DNA from: Treponema sp. | GTDB lineage: Bacteria; Spirochaetota; Spirochaetia; Treponematales; Breznakiellaceae | Assembly: GCA_031261385.1 (NCBI GenBank) | Contig: JAISJS010000393.1 | Location: forward strand, 1-16,064 | Length of the DNA: 16,064 bases | Reading direction: 5' to 3' | Part shown: one piece after another, positions 6,945-12,469 of the stretch | How the letters are laid out: each line of letters starts with the position of its first letter | Numbering within the stretch: position 1 is the first letter of the stretch | The notes under the pieces: model-generated | Database searches by the model: none | The model's input: only the letters and a program-made list of their open reading frames with translations | Told to the model about the DNA's origin: nothing | Program-made: the position numbers and the translations under genes

Positions 6945-7105
6945 GTATAGCGACACGACAAACGCATGAACATGAAATTCAAAGAGAAGAAACCACAAAC
7001 CACACGAAAACACGAACGAAAGTACAAAATTGTCCTTATTTTTTGTGTTGGTTCGTGTGGTTCGTGGTAAAATTCCTTTTCATGCGTCTGTCGTGAGTAT
7101 AGCGA
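6945..7105. mobile_element. MITE-like inverted-repeat element flanked by 9-bp direct repeats
   Basis: GTATAGCGA occurs at 6945-6953 and again at 7097-7105, as expected for a target-site duplication. The 143 bp between them are an imperfect inverted repeat: the left end CACGACAAACGCATGAACAT matches the reverse complement of the right end (CACGACAGACGCATGAAAAG) at 17 of 20 positions. Pairing continues inward through copies of CCACACGAA. The element encodes no protein, so it would need a transposase in trans. The arms could fold into one long hairpin. Confidence 0.7.
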
Positions 7106-7134
7106 AACATGAGCAGGAACTTTTCTTTGAGATA

Positions 7135-7163
7135 TTGACACGTTACGCGTTACAGTATAGAAT
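7135..7163 (+). promoter_or_regulatory. Sigma-70-type promoter of higBA
   Basis: TTGACA (7135-7140) and TAGAAT (7158-7163) are 17 bp apart. The spacer holds GTTACGCGTTAC, a repeated GTTAC around GC, which is a candidate antitoxin operator. The predicted start near 7170 coincides with the higB ATG, so the message may be leaderless. Confidence 0.65.
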
Positions 7164-7169
7164 ATATAA

Positions 7170-7448
7170 ATGATTCGTTCTTTCAGGCATAAGGGACTTG
7201 AGCAATTCTTTTTCTCGGGAACCAAAAGAGGGATTATTCCCGCTCATGCAGACAAATTGGAACGTATTCTTGACCGTTTGGATGCCAGCCTTTCCCCAAA
7301 TGATATGAATTTGCCTGGTTACCGGCTGCATGAACTTTCCGGCAGGGACAAAGGGGTATGGTCGGTTACAGTGAACGGAAATTGGCGTGTCACCTTTCGT
7401 TTTGAAGAAACTGACGCGCATATTGTGGATTATCTCGATTATCACTAG
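7170..7448 (+). CDS. higB: HigB-type toxin (RelE superfamily mRNA interferase)
   Basis: The 92-aa protein matches the plasmid-maintenance killer/HigB family (PF05015) from end to end: MIRSFRHKGLEQFFFSGTKR, then a helical segment with AHADKLERILDRLD, PGYRLHELSGRDKGVWSVTV, and the C-terminal strand NGNWRVTFRFEETDAHIVDY. HigB toxins cut mRNA at the ribosome and are neutralised by HigA. As is typical for hig and unlike most modules, the toxin gene comes first. It has full family length and no visible defect. It has no Shine-Dalgarno sequence and lies directly behind a good -10 box. higA starts 24 nt downstream. Confidence 0.93.
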   Translation: MIRSFRHKGLEQFFFSGTKRGIIPAHADKLERILDRLDASLSPNDMNLPGYRLHELSGRDKGVWSVTVNGNWRVTFRFEETDAHIVDYLDYH

Positions 7449-7472
7449 AAGTATTACTAGAAGGAGTCTAAC

Positions 7473-7772
7473 ATGCGGCAAACACGAAAACCGGTACATC
7501 CGGGAAGGATTTTTTTGGAAGATGTTCTTGTTCCGCTTAATTTGAGTATTACCGATGCGGCTGGTTTACTCGGTATAACACGGAAAACGCTTTCCGAGTT
7601 TGTAAACGAAAAGTCAACATTGAGCCCCCTGATGGCAATCCGTATTGCCAAAGCCACACACACCACAGCGGAAAGCTGGCTTACCATGCAATTAAAACGG
7701 ACGCTTTGGGAGGCAGAGCAATACAAATTGTCAAATATTAAAGATTTTCCACAAATTAGTGCAAGCGCATAA
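7473..7772 (+). CDS. higA: HigA-type antitoxin (XRE family)
   Basis: The 99-aa protein opens with RKPVHPGRIFLEDVLVPLNL, the typical HigA/VapI N-terminus. A helix-turn-helix follows (ITDAAGLLGITRKTLSEFVN, about residues 25-45), then MAIRIAKATHTTAESWLTMQ, where the conserved tryptophan lies. It should bind HigB and repress the operon promoter. AGGAG 7 nt before the ATG is a strong site, unlike that of higB, so antitoxin may be made in excess. It ends 14 nt before the convergent XRE gene. Confidence 0.93.
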   Translation: MRQTRKPVHPGRIFLEDVLVPLNLSITDAAGLLGITRKTLSEFVNEKSTLSPLMAIRIAKATHTTAESWLTMQLKRTLWEAEQYKLSNIKDFPQISASA

Positions 7773-7786
7773 ATTTAATACCATTT

Positions 7787-8146
7787 TTACGGTTTAGGGG
7801 ACTTGAGACCTTCCACCAAAGCCAAAACCGCCTTGCGCTCCCTTATGGACAGCCGTTCCAAAACTTTGACAATTTTCTGAATTTCGTCAGGTAATGAGGC
7901 TATATTACGGCCTTTCTTTTCTTCTTTTTCGGTCAAAAGGTACTCTACAGACACTTTTAAGACTCTGGGTATGCTAAAAGCCGCCTTTACAGACGGTGTT
8001 TTTGGCGTTGGGGCAAGATAGCTTTCAATGGTTTTCTGTTTTACCCCGGACAATACTGCCAGTTCTTTTACCGATATATTCGCGTATTCCAGTGTATTTT
8101 TTGCCCCGCCATCCAATCGCCCTGCACCATGGGCGGCGCAGGGCAT
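7787..8146 (-). CDS. XRE-family helix-turn-helix regulator with doubtful start
   Basis: The core is a helix-turn-helix: NTLEYANISVKELAVLSGVK, then QKTIESYLAPTPKTPSVKAA and LKVSVEYLLT. I recall this type of small regulator as common in Treponema. The C-terminal 45 residues are helical (LPDEIQKIVKVLERLSIRER) and probably dimerise. The first 15 residues of the open frame (MPCAAHGAGRLDGGA) do not look like the family. In the next frame, starts at 8130 and 8112 read MVQGDWMAGQK. They would join the domain smoothly if one more A were present in the run CAAAAAAT near 8098-8105. AGGG lies 7 nt before the ATG at 8112. The gene is thus probably frameshifted, or the assembly lost a base. Its target is unknown; it is 8 nt downstream of the lipoprotein gene on the same strand. 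Confidence 0.7.
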   Translation of the reverse strand: MPCAAHGAGRLDGGAKNTLEYANISVKELAVLSGVKQKTIESYLAPTPKTPSVKAAFSIPRVLKVSVEYLLTEKEEKKGRNIASLPDEIQKIVKVLERLSIRERKAVLALVEGLKSPKP

Positions 8147-8154
8147 TCCCCTAT

Positions 8155-9480
8155 CTAAAACTGCCGGATGGCACGGACAGAATAGGTATTACTCTTCGAT
8201 TGCTCCTCCTGTCTTCCGTCGCCGAAATTCTGTGCCCATGAATTCCATATATTGTTGGTCTGGGACGAAGACCAGTACAAGGTATCAGAAAAGCCCCCGA
8301 TGCGTTTAGCCTTCAAATTCGTATACATCAGGTTCAACTCGTCTTTGCTGGGAAGGAACCAGTCGGCATATTCCCCGTACTCCAATGAATCGCAGAACTG
8401 CGCCGCCCTATCGTTTTCTCTTTTTTCCGTTAGGACCCTTAAGATGGTTTCCGTATTGCGCTTACCGGTACCTATCGCGACTCCGGTTCCCGCAATATTG
8501 GTAGCGTTGTTGTTTGATGACCAGGTAATACTGCTCCATTCCGTTTCAGCGGGCGCGGCTTCCAGGTACTTCCATGGGCCGGCTTGGGGGTTGATGTAGA
8601 AGATGATCCCGCCTCCAGGGCCGGTATCGCCCACCCGGTATTCCCCGCCAACCGGCGGAAGTGTTGTTACCAGCGCAACCGAATGAAAAACAACACCGCT
8701 TGCTGGGCCCATATTGCCAACCAGATATTTCCCATCAACGGGAGGAGGCGTGGCTTCTGCCCGTGCGGAGTCAGCTGAATAGAAGATGAGCCCGCCCGCA
8801 GGGCCTGTTCCGCCTACCCGGTATTCCCCCGCCGCAGGCGCTTGCGCGGGAGGAGGAGCCGCCTGTGTCCCGCCGCTTGCGGGTCTGTTGCCGGAAGCGG
8901 CAACACTGCCTGTCGCGTCGCCGCCCATGGCAAGCAAAGTTTCTATCCGCGTGTTTTTGGCAATATCCGCAGGATACGAAACCGCTACAGCGGCGGTCTT
9001 CATATTGATGGCTTTCAGGTTTAGGATGTACATATCGCCCAGGTTTGTAAACGAGCCGGTTACAATCGCCCCGGCGCCCAAAAGTTGCCCCACTTCCTTT
9101 GCCGATTCATCGCTTATTTCGCCCGAAAGCTGTAAATTCTGCTCCGCCCGTACTTTATCCAAATTGGCGCGATCAACCACGACAAGTGTTCTGCTGTCTA
9201 CTAAAGCCGCCTCCAATCTGTTGATAATATATTCAGAAAGTTGTAATGAAGATGAAGCCAAACTAACCAAGGCAACTTCTGTCCCCCCGGGAAGCCGCTC
9301 GTCCATTTGCAAGGCGGCTTCTTTGATAGCCGTGTCCAAATCAATTCCGGAAGAACCGTTGTTTGTGGGCGCCGCGGCAGGCGCGGAATTGTTATTTGTT
9401 GCGGTAGCGGCGGGTGTTCCACTACTTGCACATCCCATAACCATAATTAAGGGTAGTATTGCAAAAAACATCCTCTTCAT
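8155..9480 (-). CDS. Lipoprotein with CsgG/LpoB-like domain, three GPAGG repeats and DUF1566-like C-terminus
   Basis: The signal peptide ends in the lipobox VMGC (Cys17), so this 441-aa protein is lipid-anchored. A low-complexity Ala/Thr/Asn stretch follows. Residues about 46-185 resemble the CsgG/LpoB-like fold: TEVALVSLASSSLQLSEYII, then RTLVVVDRANLDKVRAEQ and GQLLGAGAIVTGSF. A Pro/Ala-rich linker leads to three copies of a YxVGxxGPAGGxIFY unit (218-234, 250-266, 279-295). The last copy runs into a complete DUF1566-like C-type-lectin domain (CDSLEYGEYADWFLPSKDEL, WSSSQTNNIWNSWAQNF) ending in VRAIRQF. GGAGG lies 9 nt before the ATG. The gene is divergent from the XRE gene at 9739. It could be a surface binding protein; the ligand is unknown. 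Confidence 0.85.
   Translation of the reverse strand: MKRMFFAILPLIMVMGCASSGTPAATATNNNSAPAAAPTNNGSSGIDLDTAIKEAALQMDERLPGGTEVALVSLASSSLQLSEYIINRLEAALVDSRTLVVVDRANLDKVRAEQNLQLSGEISDESAKEVGQLLGAGAIVTGSFTNLGDMYILNLKAINMKTAAVAVSYPADIAKNTRIETLLAMGGDATGSVAASGNRPASGGTQAAPPPAQAPAAGEYRVGGTGPAGGLIFYSADSARAEATPPPVDGKYLVGNMGPASGVVFHSVALVTTLPPVGGEYRVGDTGPGGGIIFYINPQAGPWKYLEAAPAETEWSSITWSSNNNATNIAGTGVAIGTGKRNTETILRVLTEKRENDRAAQFCDSLEYGEYADWFLPSKDELNLMYTNLKAKRIGGFSDTLYWSSSQTNNIWNSWAQNFGDGRQEEQSKSNTYSVRAIRQF
8596..8829 (-). repeat. Three in-frame repeats encoding VGxxGPAGGxIFY units
   Basis: The units read GEYRVGGTGPAGGLIFY, GKYLVGNMGPASGVVFH and GEYRVGDTGPGGGIIFY, spaced 32 and 29 residues. Only the third continues into the full DUF1566-like domain, so the first two look like partial duplications of that domain's first strand. 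Confidence 0.75.
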
Positions 9481-9580
9481 ACTTGATTTCCTCCATTGAT
9501 AATCCCTAACCTGTGGCTGTTAGAGTCCCAAACTTCAATGCCCATATTTCACCCCTTTCCCAGCAAGAATAAAAATCAAA

Positions 9581-9597
9581 TATGCTCAACGAGCATA
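9581..9597. promoter_or_regulatory. Palindrome in a divergent intergenic region
   Basis: TATGCTC (9581-9587) and GAGCATA (9591-9597) form a perfect 7-bp inverted repeat around AAC. It lies between the divergent lipoprotein and XRE genes and is a candidate operator. Confidence 0.4.
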
Positions 9598-9647
9598 CAT
9601 TGGGCCAAAGAGAAATATTCTTAAAAAAATACAGAATTTTCCCTATG

Positions 9648-9667
9648 GTTCTATAGTTATATAGAAC
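9648..9667. promoter_or_regulatory. Candidate operator of the XRE regulator
   Basis: GTTCTATA (9648-9655) and TATAGAAC (9660-9667) are perfect 8-bp inverted copies separated by 4 bp. This is a typical size for a dimeric helix-turn-helix protein, placed 71 bp before the XRE gene. Confidence 0.5.
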
Positions 9668-9738
9668 AAATTGATTTTGGTCAAGCAGGTTTCCGTATGG
9701 TTTAATAAAATATTGATATATAGGGGCGTATTAGAGCG

Positions 9739-10062
9739 GTGATCAGCGGGCAAGATGTACGGGCGCTTCTCGGTAAACGGATACAGTTTTACCGGAAAAG
9801 GCGGCACTTATCACAGGCCGCCCTTGCGGAAAGGGCGGGTATTTCAATCACTTTTCTCAGTAATATTGAGCGGGGCCTTAAGTACCCGACCTCGGAAACC
9901 TTATCCGGCATTGTCAACGGGTTGGGCGTGGAAGTATGCTACTTATTCCAGGAGGCCGAAACGCCCACGGAAAACCGGAGCCTGCTTGAACGGTTCAAAA
10001 AAGACATCACCCAAAACATCCACGATACCCTTGAGGCGGTATACAAGGCATATGAGGAATAG
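9739..10062 (+). CDS. XRE-family helix-turn-helix regulator
   Basis: The 107-aa protein has a full helix-turn-helix domain at about residues 10-70: LGKRIQFYRKRRHLSQAALA, ERAGISITFLSNIERGLKYP and SETLSGIVNGLGVEVCYLFQ. A charged helical tail of about 35 residues may mediate dimerisation. It resembles restriction-modification control proteins and small repressors alike, but no restriction gene is in the window. The start is GTG at 9739, with only a weak distant purine tract (AGGGG about 11 nt upstream). Two palindromes upstream suggest autoregulation, and perhaps control of the divergent lipoprotein gene. Its 3' end touches a GTGCC-A-GGCAC palindrome. Confidence 0.88.
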   Translation: MISGQDVRALLGKRIQFYRKRRHLSQAALAERAGISITFLSNIERGLKYPTSETLSGIVNGLGVEVCYLFQEAETPTENRSLLERFKKDITQNIHDTLEAVYKAYEE

Positions 10063-10087
10063 TGCCAGGCACCAAACTTAAGGCACC
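10062..10087. repeat. GTGCCAGGCAC palindrome and repeated AGGCACC
   Basis: GTGCC-A-GGCAC (10062-10072) overlaps the XRE stop codon, and AGGCACC occurs at 10067 and 10081. Similar GGTGCC/GGCACC sequences are known to me as REP-like elements near IS200-type transposases; here this is inference only. It sits exactly where the adjacent RhuM fragment loses homology. Confidence 0.35.
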
Positions 10088-10225
10088 TGTTTGATACTTT
10101 TTCCCATCAGCGGCAGTTAGTTCCAAAATGGAACTAACTGAATTTTCATCTAACTCATTTGTGCGAAAAATATTCCTTAAATGCTTTGTAATAGCCTGAC
10201 GCTGTATGCCAAATAAATCAGCACT
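10088..10225 (-). pseudogene. Remnant of a RhuM-family gene
   Basis: An uninterrupted minus-strand stretch of 46 codons reads SADLFGIQRQAITKHLRNIF and then RTNELDENSVSSILELTAAD, then GKKYQT. This matches the N-terminal DNA-binding-like part of RhuM proteins (PF13310; compare the family pattern AELFxxxxxxIxxHxxNIFxxGEL). In-frame TAG (10226-10228) lies just before it, and homology stops at the GGCACC repeat at 10087, where the family continues YYNLDAI. Neither a start nor the C-terminal two-thirds is present, so the gene is dead. A perfect 11-bp hairpin (10114-10140) lies inside the fragment. Confidence 0.65.
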
Positions 10226-10243
10226 CTATTCATATCACTTTCT

Positions 10244-10750
10244 TTAAGGAAAAAGTGACCGCACCGCCTGCTGGTCCTTGTCCCGTTCATTTTCCGGAAT
10301 CTGCTCCAGCAGGTATTTTATCGAAAGGCCGCCGATAATTTTCCCATCGTGGATATACATCCAGTCGGTGATATCATCAGTGCTGAAGGAAAGGGTATCC
10401 CCCTTTTTAAAACCGGAAATATAAAAAGGAGTGTTCGCAGCAGTCCCAAACCAGGCGCCATTGCTGAAATGGATGTCGGAGAGCCAAATCTGTTCCCGGC
10501 TGAACCCGCTGCCGCTGTCCGCCCGAAAAGGACATTTAATCCGGAAATTGCCGTCCCCATCCCTGGGCCGCCTGAGCCGGCGTATAAAGGCCGGCAGAGT
10601 TTTCCTGGCTTGTTCGGCAATCCGGTCAAGTTCCTCATCGTTCCGGGAAAGGTGGAGCGTCGGGTCGCTGGTTACAACCGGCGCCTTATTCGGGGCTTTT
10701 CCCCCGCAGGCAAGGAGGAGGAACGGGATTAGAAATAGGTATACCTTCAT
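10244..10750 (-). CDS. DUF2314-domain lipoprotein
   Basis: The protein starts MKVYLFLIPFLLLACGGK, a lipoprotein signal with the lipobox LLAC. A polar linker of about 30 residues follows. The C-terminal part (from about FRIKCPFRADSG) matches DUF2314/YegJ-like proteins: EQIWLSDIHFSNGAWFGTAA, NTPFYISGFKKGDTLSF, and DITDWMYIHDGKIIGGLSIK with the conserved DWMY. The function of this domain is not established. An upstream in-frame ATG at 10762 would add VNP-type residues; neither start has a Shine-Dalgarno sequence. The gene is transcribed toward the RhuM remnant and away from the repeat-rich gap at 10763-11274. Confidence 0.78.
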   Translation of the reverse strand: MKVYLFLIPFLLLACGGKAPNKAPVVTSDPTLHLSRNDEELDRIAEQARKTLPAFIRRLRRPRDGDGNFRIKCPFRADSGSGFSREQIWLSDIHFSNGAWFGTAANTPFYISGFKKGDTLSFSTDDITDWMYIHDGKIIGGLSIKYLLEQIPENERDKDQQAVRSLFP

Positions 10751-10803
10751 AGGGTTTACCATTTGATAAAGTTAGCACACAGGAGGTATTTTGGTAAATA
10801 TCA

Positions 10804-10954
10804 GGTAACACAGCGCAGGGCTCAAGAAATGTATCGCCAAGGAAAATTTAAAAAACCCCTGCTCGATGAACGCACGCGAGACATCGAGCGTGTTTTTTAC
10901 ATCGGTAACACAGCGCAGGGCTCAAGAAATGTATCGCCAAGGAAAATTTAAAAA
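10804..10954. repeat. 51-bp perfect direct repeat with 100-bp period
   Basis: Bases 10804-10854 are repeated without change at 10904-10954, starting GGTAACACAGCGCAGGGCTC and ending in AATTTAAAAA. The 49 bp between them are unrelated to what follows the second copy. The repeats fall in different reading frames, so conservation is not at protein level. They lie in the 512-bp gap between the DUF2314 gene and vapB. Confidence 0.9.
10861..10897 (+). terminator. Intrinsic terminator between the repeat copies
   Basis: GCTCGATG (10861-10868) pairs with CATCGAGC (10882-10889) around a 13-nt loop, followed by GTG and a run of six T. It would end any plus-strand transcript that runs through the first repeat copy. 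Confidence 0.65.
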
Positions 10955-10992
10955 GCCCCCCGGGAAAAGGAGGTGAGGAAACCCGGGAGGCT
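10954..10992 (+). other. Strong hairpin displaying an extended Shine-Dalgarno sequence
   Basis: AGCC-C-CCCGGG (10954-10964) pairs with CCCGGG-A-GGCT (10982-10992), an 11-position stem with one mismatch. The 17-nt loop contains AGGAGGTGA (10968-10976), a near-complete match to the anti-SD of 16S rRNA, but no suitable start codon follows. The rest of the gap (10993-11227) shows only AT-rich DNA and weak inverted repeats. Confidence 0.5.
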
Positions 10993-11227
10993 ACCTGACG
11001 ATCCGGCAGCTGAAAAGCTTGAGGTGCAAAACCAATAATAATAGATGATTTGTAAGTCGATGTTGTATAGAAACTCATCTAAACCGCATCATCAGTATAC
11101 TCTAAACATAGCTATTTTTTCCCCTCAGGTCAAGGCTTTTGGGCTAATTTTATTACTTTTTTTGTAATGTATTTTGTTCAAAAAATTTGCATTGTGGTAT
11201 TTGGCTTATACAGAGGGGCTAAAAGGC

Positions 11228-11269
11228 TTGCAATAAATAGACTGGTCTATTAGACTAGTCTATAGGAGG
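11228..11269 (+). promoter_or_regulatory. vapBC promoter, double-palindrome operator and ribosome site
   Basis: TAGACTGGTCTA (11238-11249) and the perfect palindrome TAGACTAGTCTA (11251-11262) stand in tandem with a 13-bp period. They cover the spacer and -10 (TAGACT, 11251-11256) of a promoter whose -35 is TTGCAA (11228-11233, 17-bp spacer). AGGAGG (11264-11269) follows 5 nt before the ATG. This is a typical autoregulatory antitoxin operator. Confidence 0.65.
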
Positions 11270-11274
11270 CTATT

Positions 11275-11520
11275 ATGACCGTAGGCGCTTTTCAGGCAAA
11301 AACCCATTTTTCACAAATCATCGCGGATGTTGAAGTCGGCAATGATTACATCATCACAAAGCGGGGCAAGCCCGTAGCCCAAATCATCCCCTTTGTTGAA
11401 CCCCAAAAAACGCGGCAGGAAGGGATAGAAAATCTTAGAAAAATGGCAAAGAAGTACTTTAAAGGTAAGCCGTTCACTGCCAAGGAAATAAGAGAAATGA
11501 TTGATGAAGGCAGGCCGTAA
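11275..11520 (+). CDS. vapB: Phd/YefM-type antitoxin of a vapBC module
   Basis: The 81-aa protein has the Phd/YefM fold: VGAFQAKTHFSQIIADVEVG, NDYIITKRGKPVAQIIPFVE, then a charged C-terminal region that would wrap the toxin (AKKYFKGKPFTAKEIREMID). The N-terminal part binds DNA as a dimer, presumably at the double palindrome at 11238-11262. The ATG at 11275 has AGGAGG at 5-nt spacing. The stop TAA shares its last A with the ATG of the toxin gene, so translation is coupled. Confidence 0.92.
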   Translation: MTVGAFQAKTHFSQIIADVEVGNDYIITKRGKPVAQIIPFVEPQKTRQEGIENLRKMAKKYFKGKPFTAKEIREMIDEGRP

Positions 11521-11966
11521 TGGTATATATCTTTGATGCTTCGTTCAGTGCGGCTTTAATACTCCCCGATGAAAAAACGGAAGAGCTCATTAAGGCAGGT
11601 GCTTCAGTCGGCGAAAAAGATGAATTATTTGTCCCTCATTTATGGTGGTATGAGATGGCAAATATATTCAGAAACAATATCCTCAGAAAACGCTATAGTT
11701 ATGCTGAGGCAGAAGAACTGCTCCGAAATATCTCTTTATTCAAGATAATTACCGATTTTTCTTCCGGCGGCGCTTATTCAGAAAAACTTCTGCGTATTGC
11801 CCATGATTATAGTTTGAGCGCCTACGATGCGGCGTATCTGGAACTTGCCCTCCGGAAACAGGCGATCCTGGGCACCCTGGATGACAATCTTCAAAATGCC
11901 GCAGAAAAATCCGGCGTCAAATTATTATTTTCCCGCCGGGAAAAGGTACGCAGGAAAAGAGACTGA
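11520..11966 (+). CDS. vapC: PIN-domain toxin VapC
   Basis: The 148-aa protein is a PIN-domain ribonuclease. The acidic residues that hold the metal ion are visible: Asp6 in VYIFDASFSAALIL, Glu45 in WWYEMANIF, Asp103 in LSAYDAAYLELALR, and Asp121/122 in LGTLDDNL. VapC toxins cleave tRNA or rRNA and are blocked by the antitoxin encoded just upstream, with 1-nt overlap. The length is normal and no defect is seen. The C-terminus is basic (RREKVRRKRD). It is convergent with the DUF4491 gene, 31 bp away. Confidence 0.93.
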   Translation: MVYIFDASFSAALILPDEKTEELIKAGASVGEKDELFVPHLWWYEMANIFRNNILRKRYSYAEAEELLRNISLFKIITDFSSGGAYSEKLLRIAHDYSLSAYDAAYLELALRKQAILGTLDDNLQNAAEKSGVKLLFSRREKVRRKRD

Positions 11967-11997
11967 CGCCATTACCAATTGGCCGGGAAATGTCGCT

Positions 11998-12324
11998 CTA
12001 ATTTTCAGGCGTTTTTTTGCTGTCCGGAGCGAAACGTTCCACAGGGCGTTTCGGATTTACCGGATACCAGCCTTTACGCACCCGTTTTTCCTGCTCAAAC
12101 AGTTCCTTGATGCTCCAGAGAAGCGTAAATCCCAGCACTGCCAGGAGCGAAGACACTATTACCTGTGAAACGATGATCGACCCCGCTATGGCAAACACCG
12201 CCGGTACAAGATAGGTCCACCAGGCGCCCTTTCCAAAATGGTACTCTGTTTTGATGATCACCGGATGCATAATGCCAATGATCAAAAAAGCGCCTACCCC
12301 AATAACGATACCGGAAAAATTCAT
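11998..12324 (-). CDS. DUF4491 family small membrane protein
   Basis: The 108-aa protein matches DUF4491: MNFSGIVIGVGAFLIIGIMH, PVIIKTEYHFGKGAWWTYLV, a second and third membrane helix (VFAIAGSIIVSQVIVSSLLA), and the conserved LLWSIKELFEQEKRVRKGWY close to the third helix, followed by NPKRP. Three membrane segments are predicted by eye. The family has no known function. AGGGG lies 7 nt before the ATG, a good ribosome site. The small hairpin at 12341-12355 lies in its upstream region. Confidence 0.85.
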   Translation of the reverse strand: MNFSGIVIGVGAFLIIGIMHPVIIKTEYHFGKGAWWTYLVPAVFAIAGSIIVSQVIVSSLLAVLGFTLLWSIKELFEQEKRVRKGWYPVNPKRPVERFAPDSKKTPEN

Positions 12325-12340
12325 GTTGTTACCCCTGTCC

Positions 12341-12360
12341 AGGTGTCAGTCACCTTTTTT
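12341..12360. repeat. AGGTG-TCAGT-CACCT hairpin with T-run
   Basis: AGGTG (12341-12345) and CACCT (12351-12355) pair around TCAGT and are followed by a T-run. On the plus strand it has terminator form but no gene feeds it; on the minus strand it lies just upstream of the DUF4491 gene. It resembles the GGTGCC-type repeat at 10062-10087. Confidence 0.35.
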
Positions 12361-12469
12361 AAGTATGCTGCAAAATGGACTTTTTTTGAAGACCCGGGAG
12401 CCGGGCGTAACATCATAAACTTAAGAGTTTTAAACCGCAAAGTCGAATAAGTTAAAGAAGTAATAAGAT

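Noticed and set aside
10114..10140. Perfect 11-bp hairpin as a terminator of the XRE gene
   Set aside because: It lies inside the RhuM remnant's coding sequence and is followed only by AATTTT; it is better explained as part of the old gene.
10763..10951. 62-codon open frame across the first repeat copy
   Set aside because: No convincing start, no recognised family, and it runs through a terminator hairpin; the repeat copies are in different frames.
10993..11015. Template repeat of a diversity-generating retroelement, because GATCCGGCAG resembles the lipoprotein's 3' end
   Set aside because: Only about 9 bases match and the flanks differ; this is chance level.
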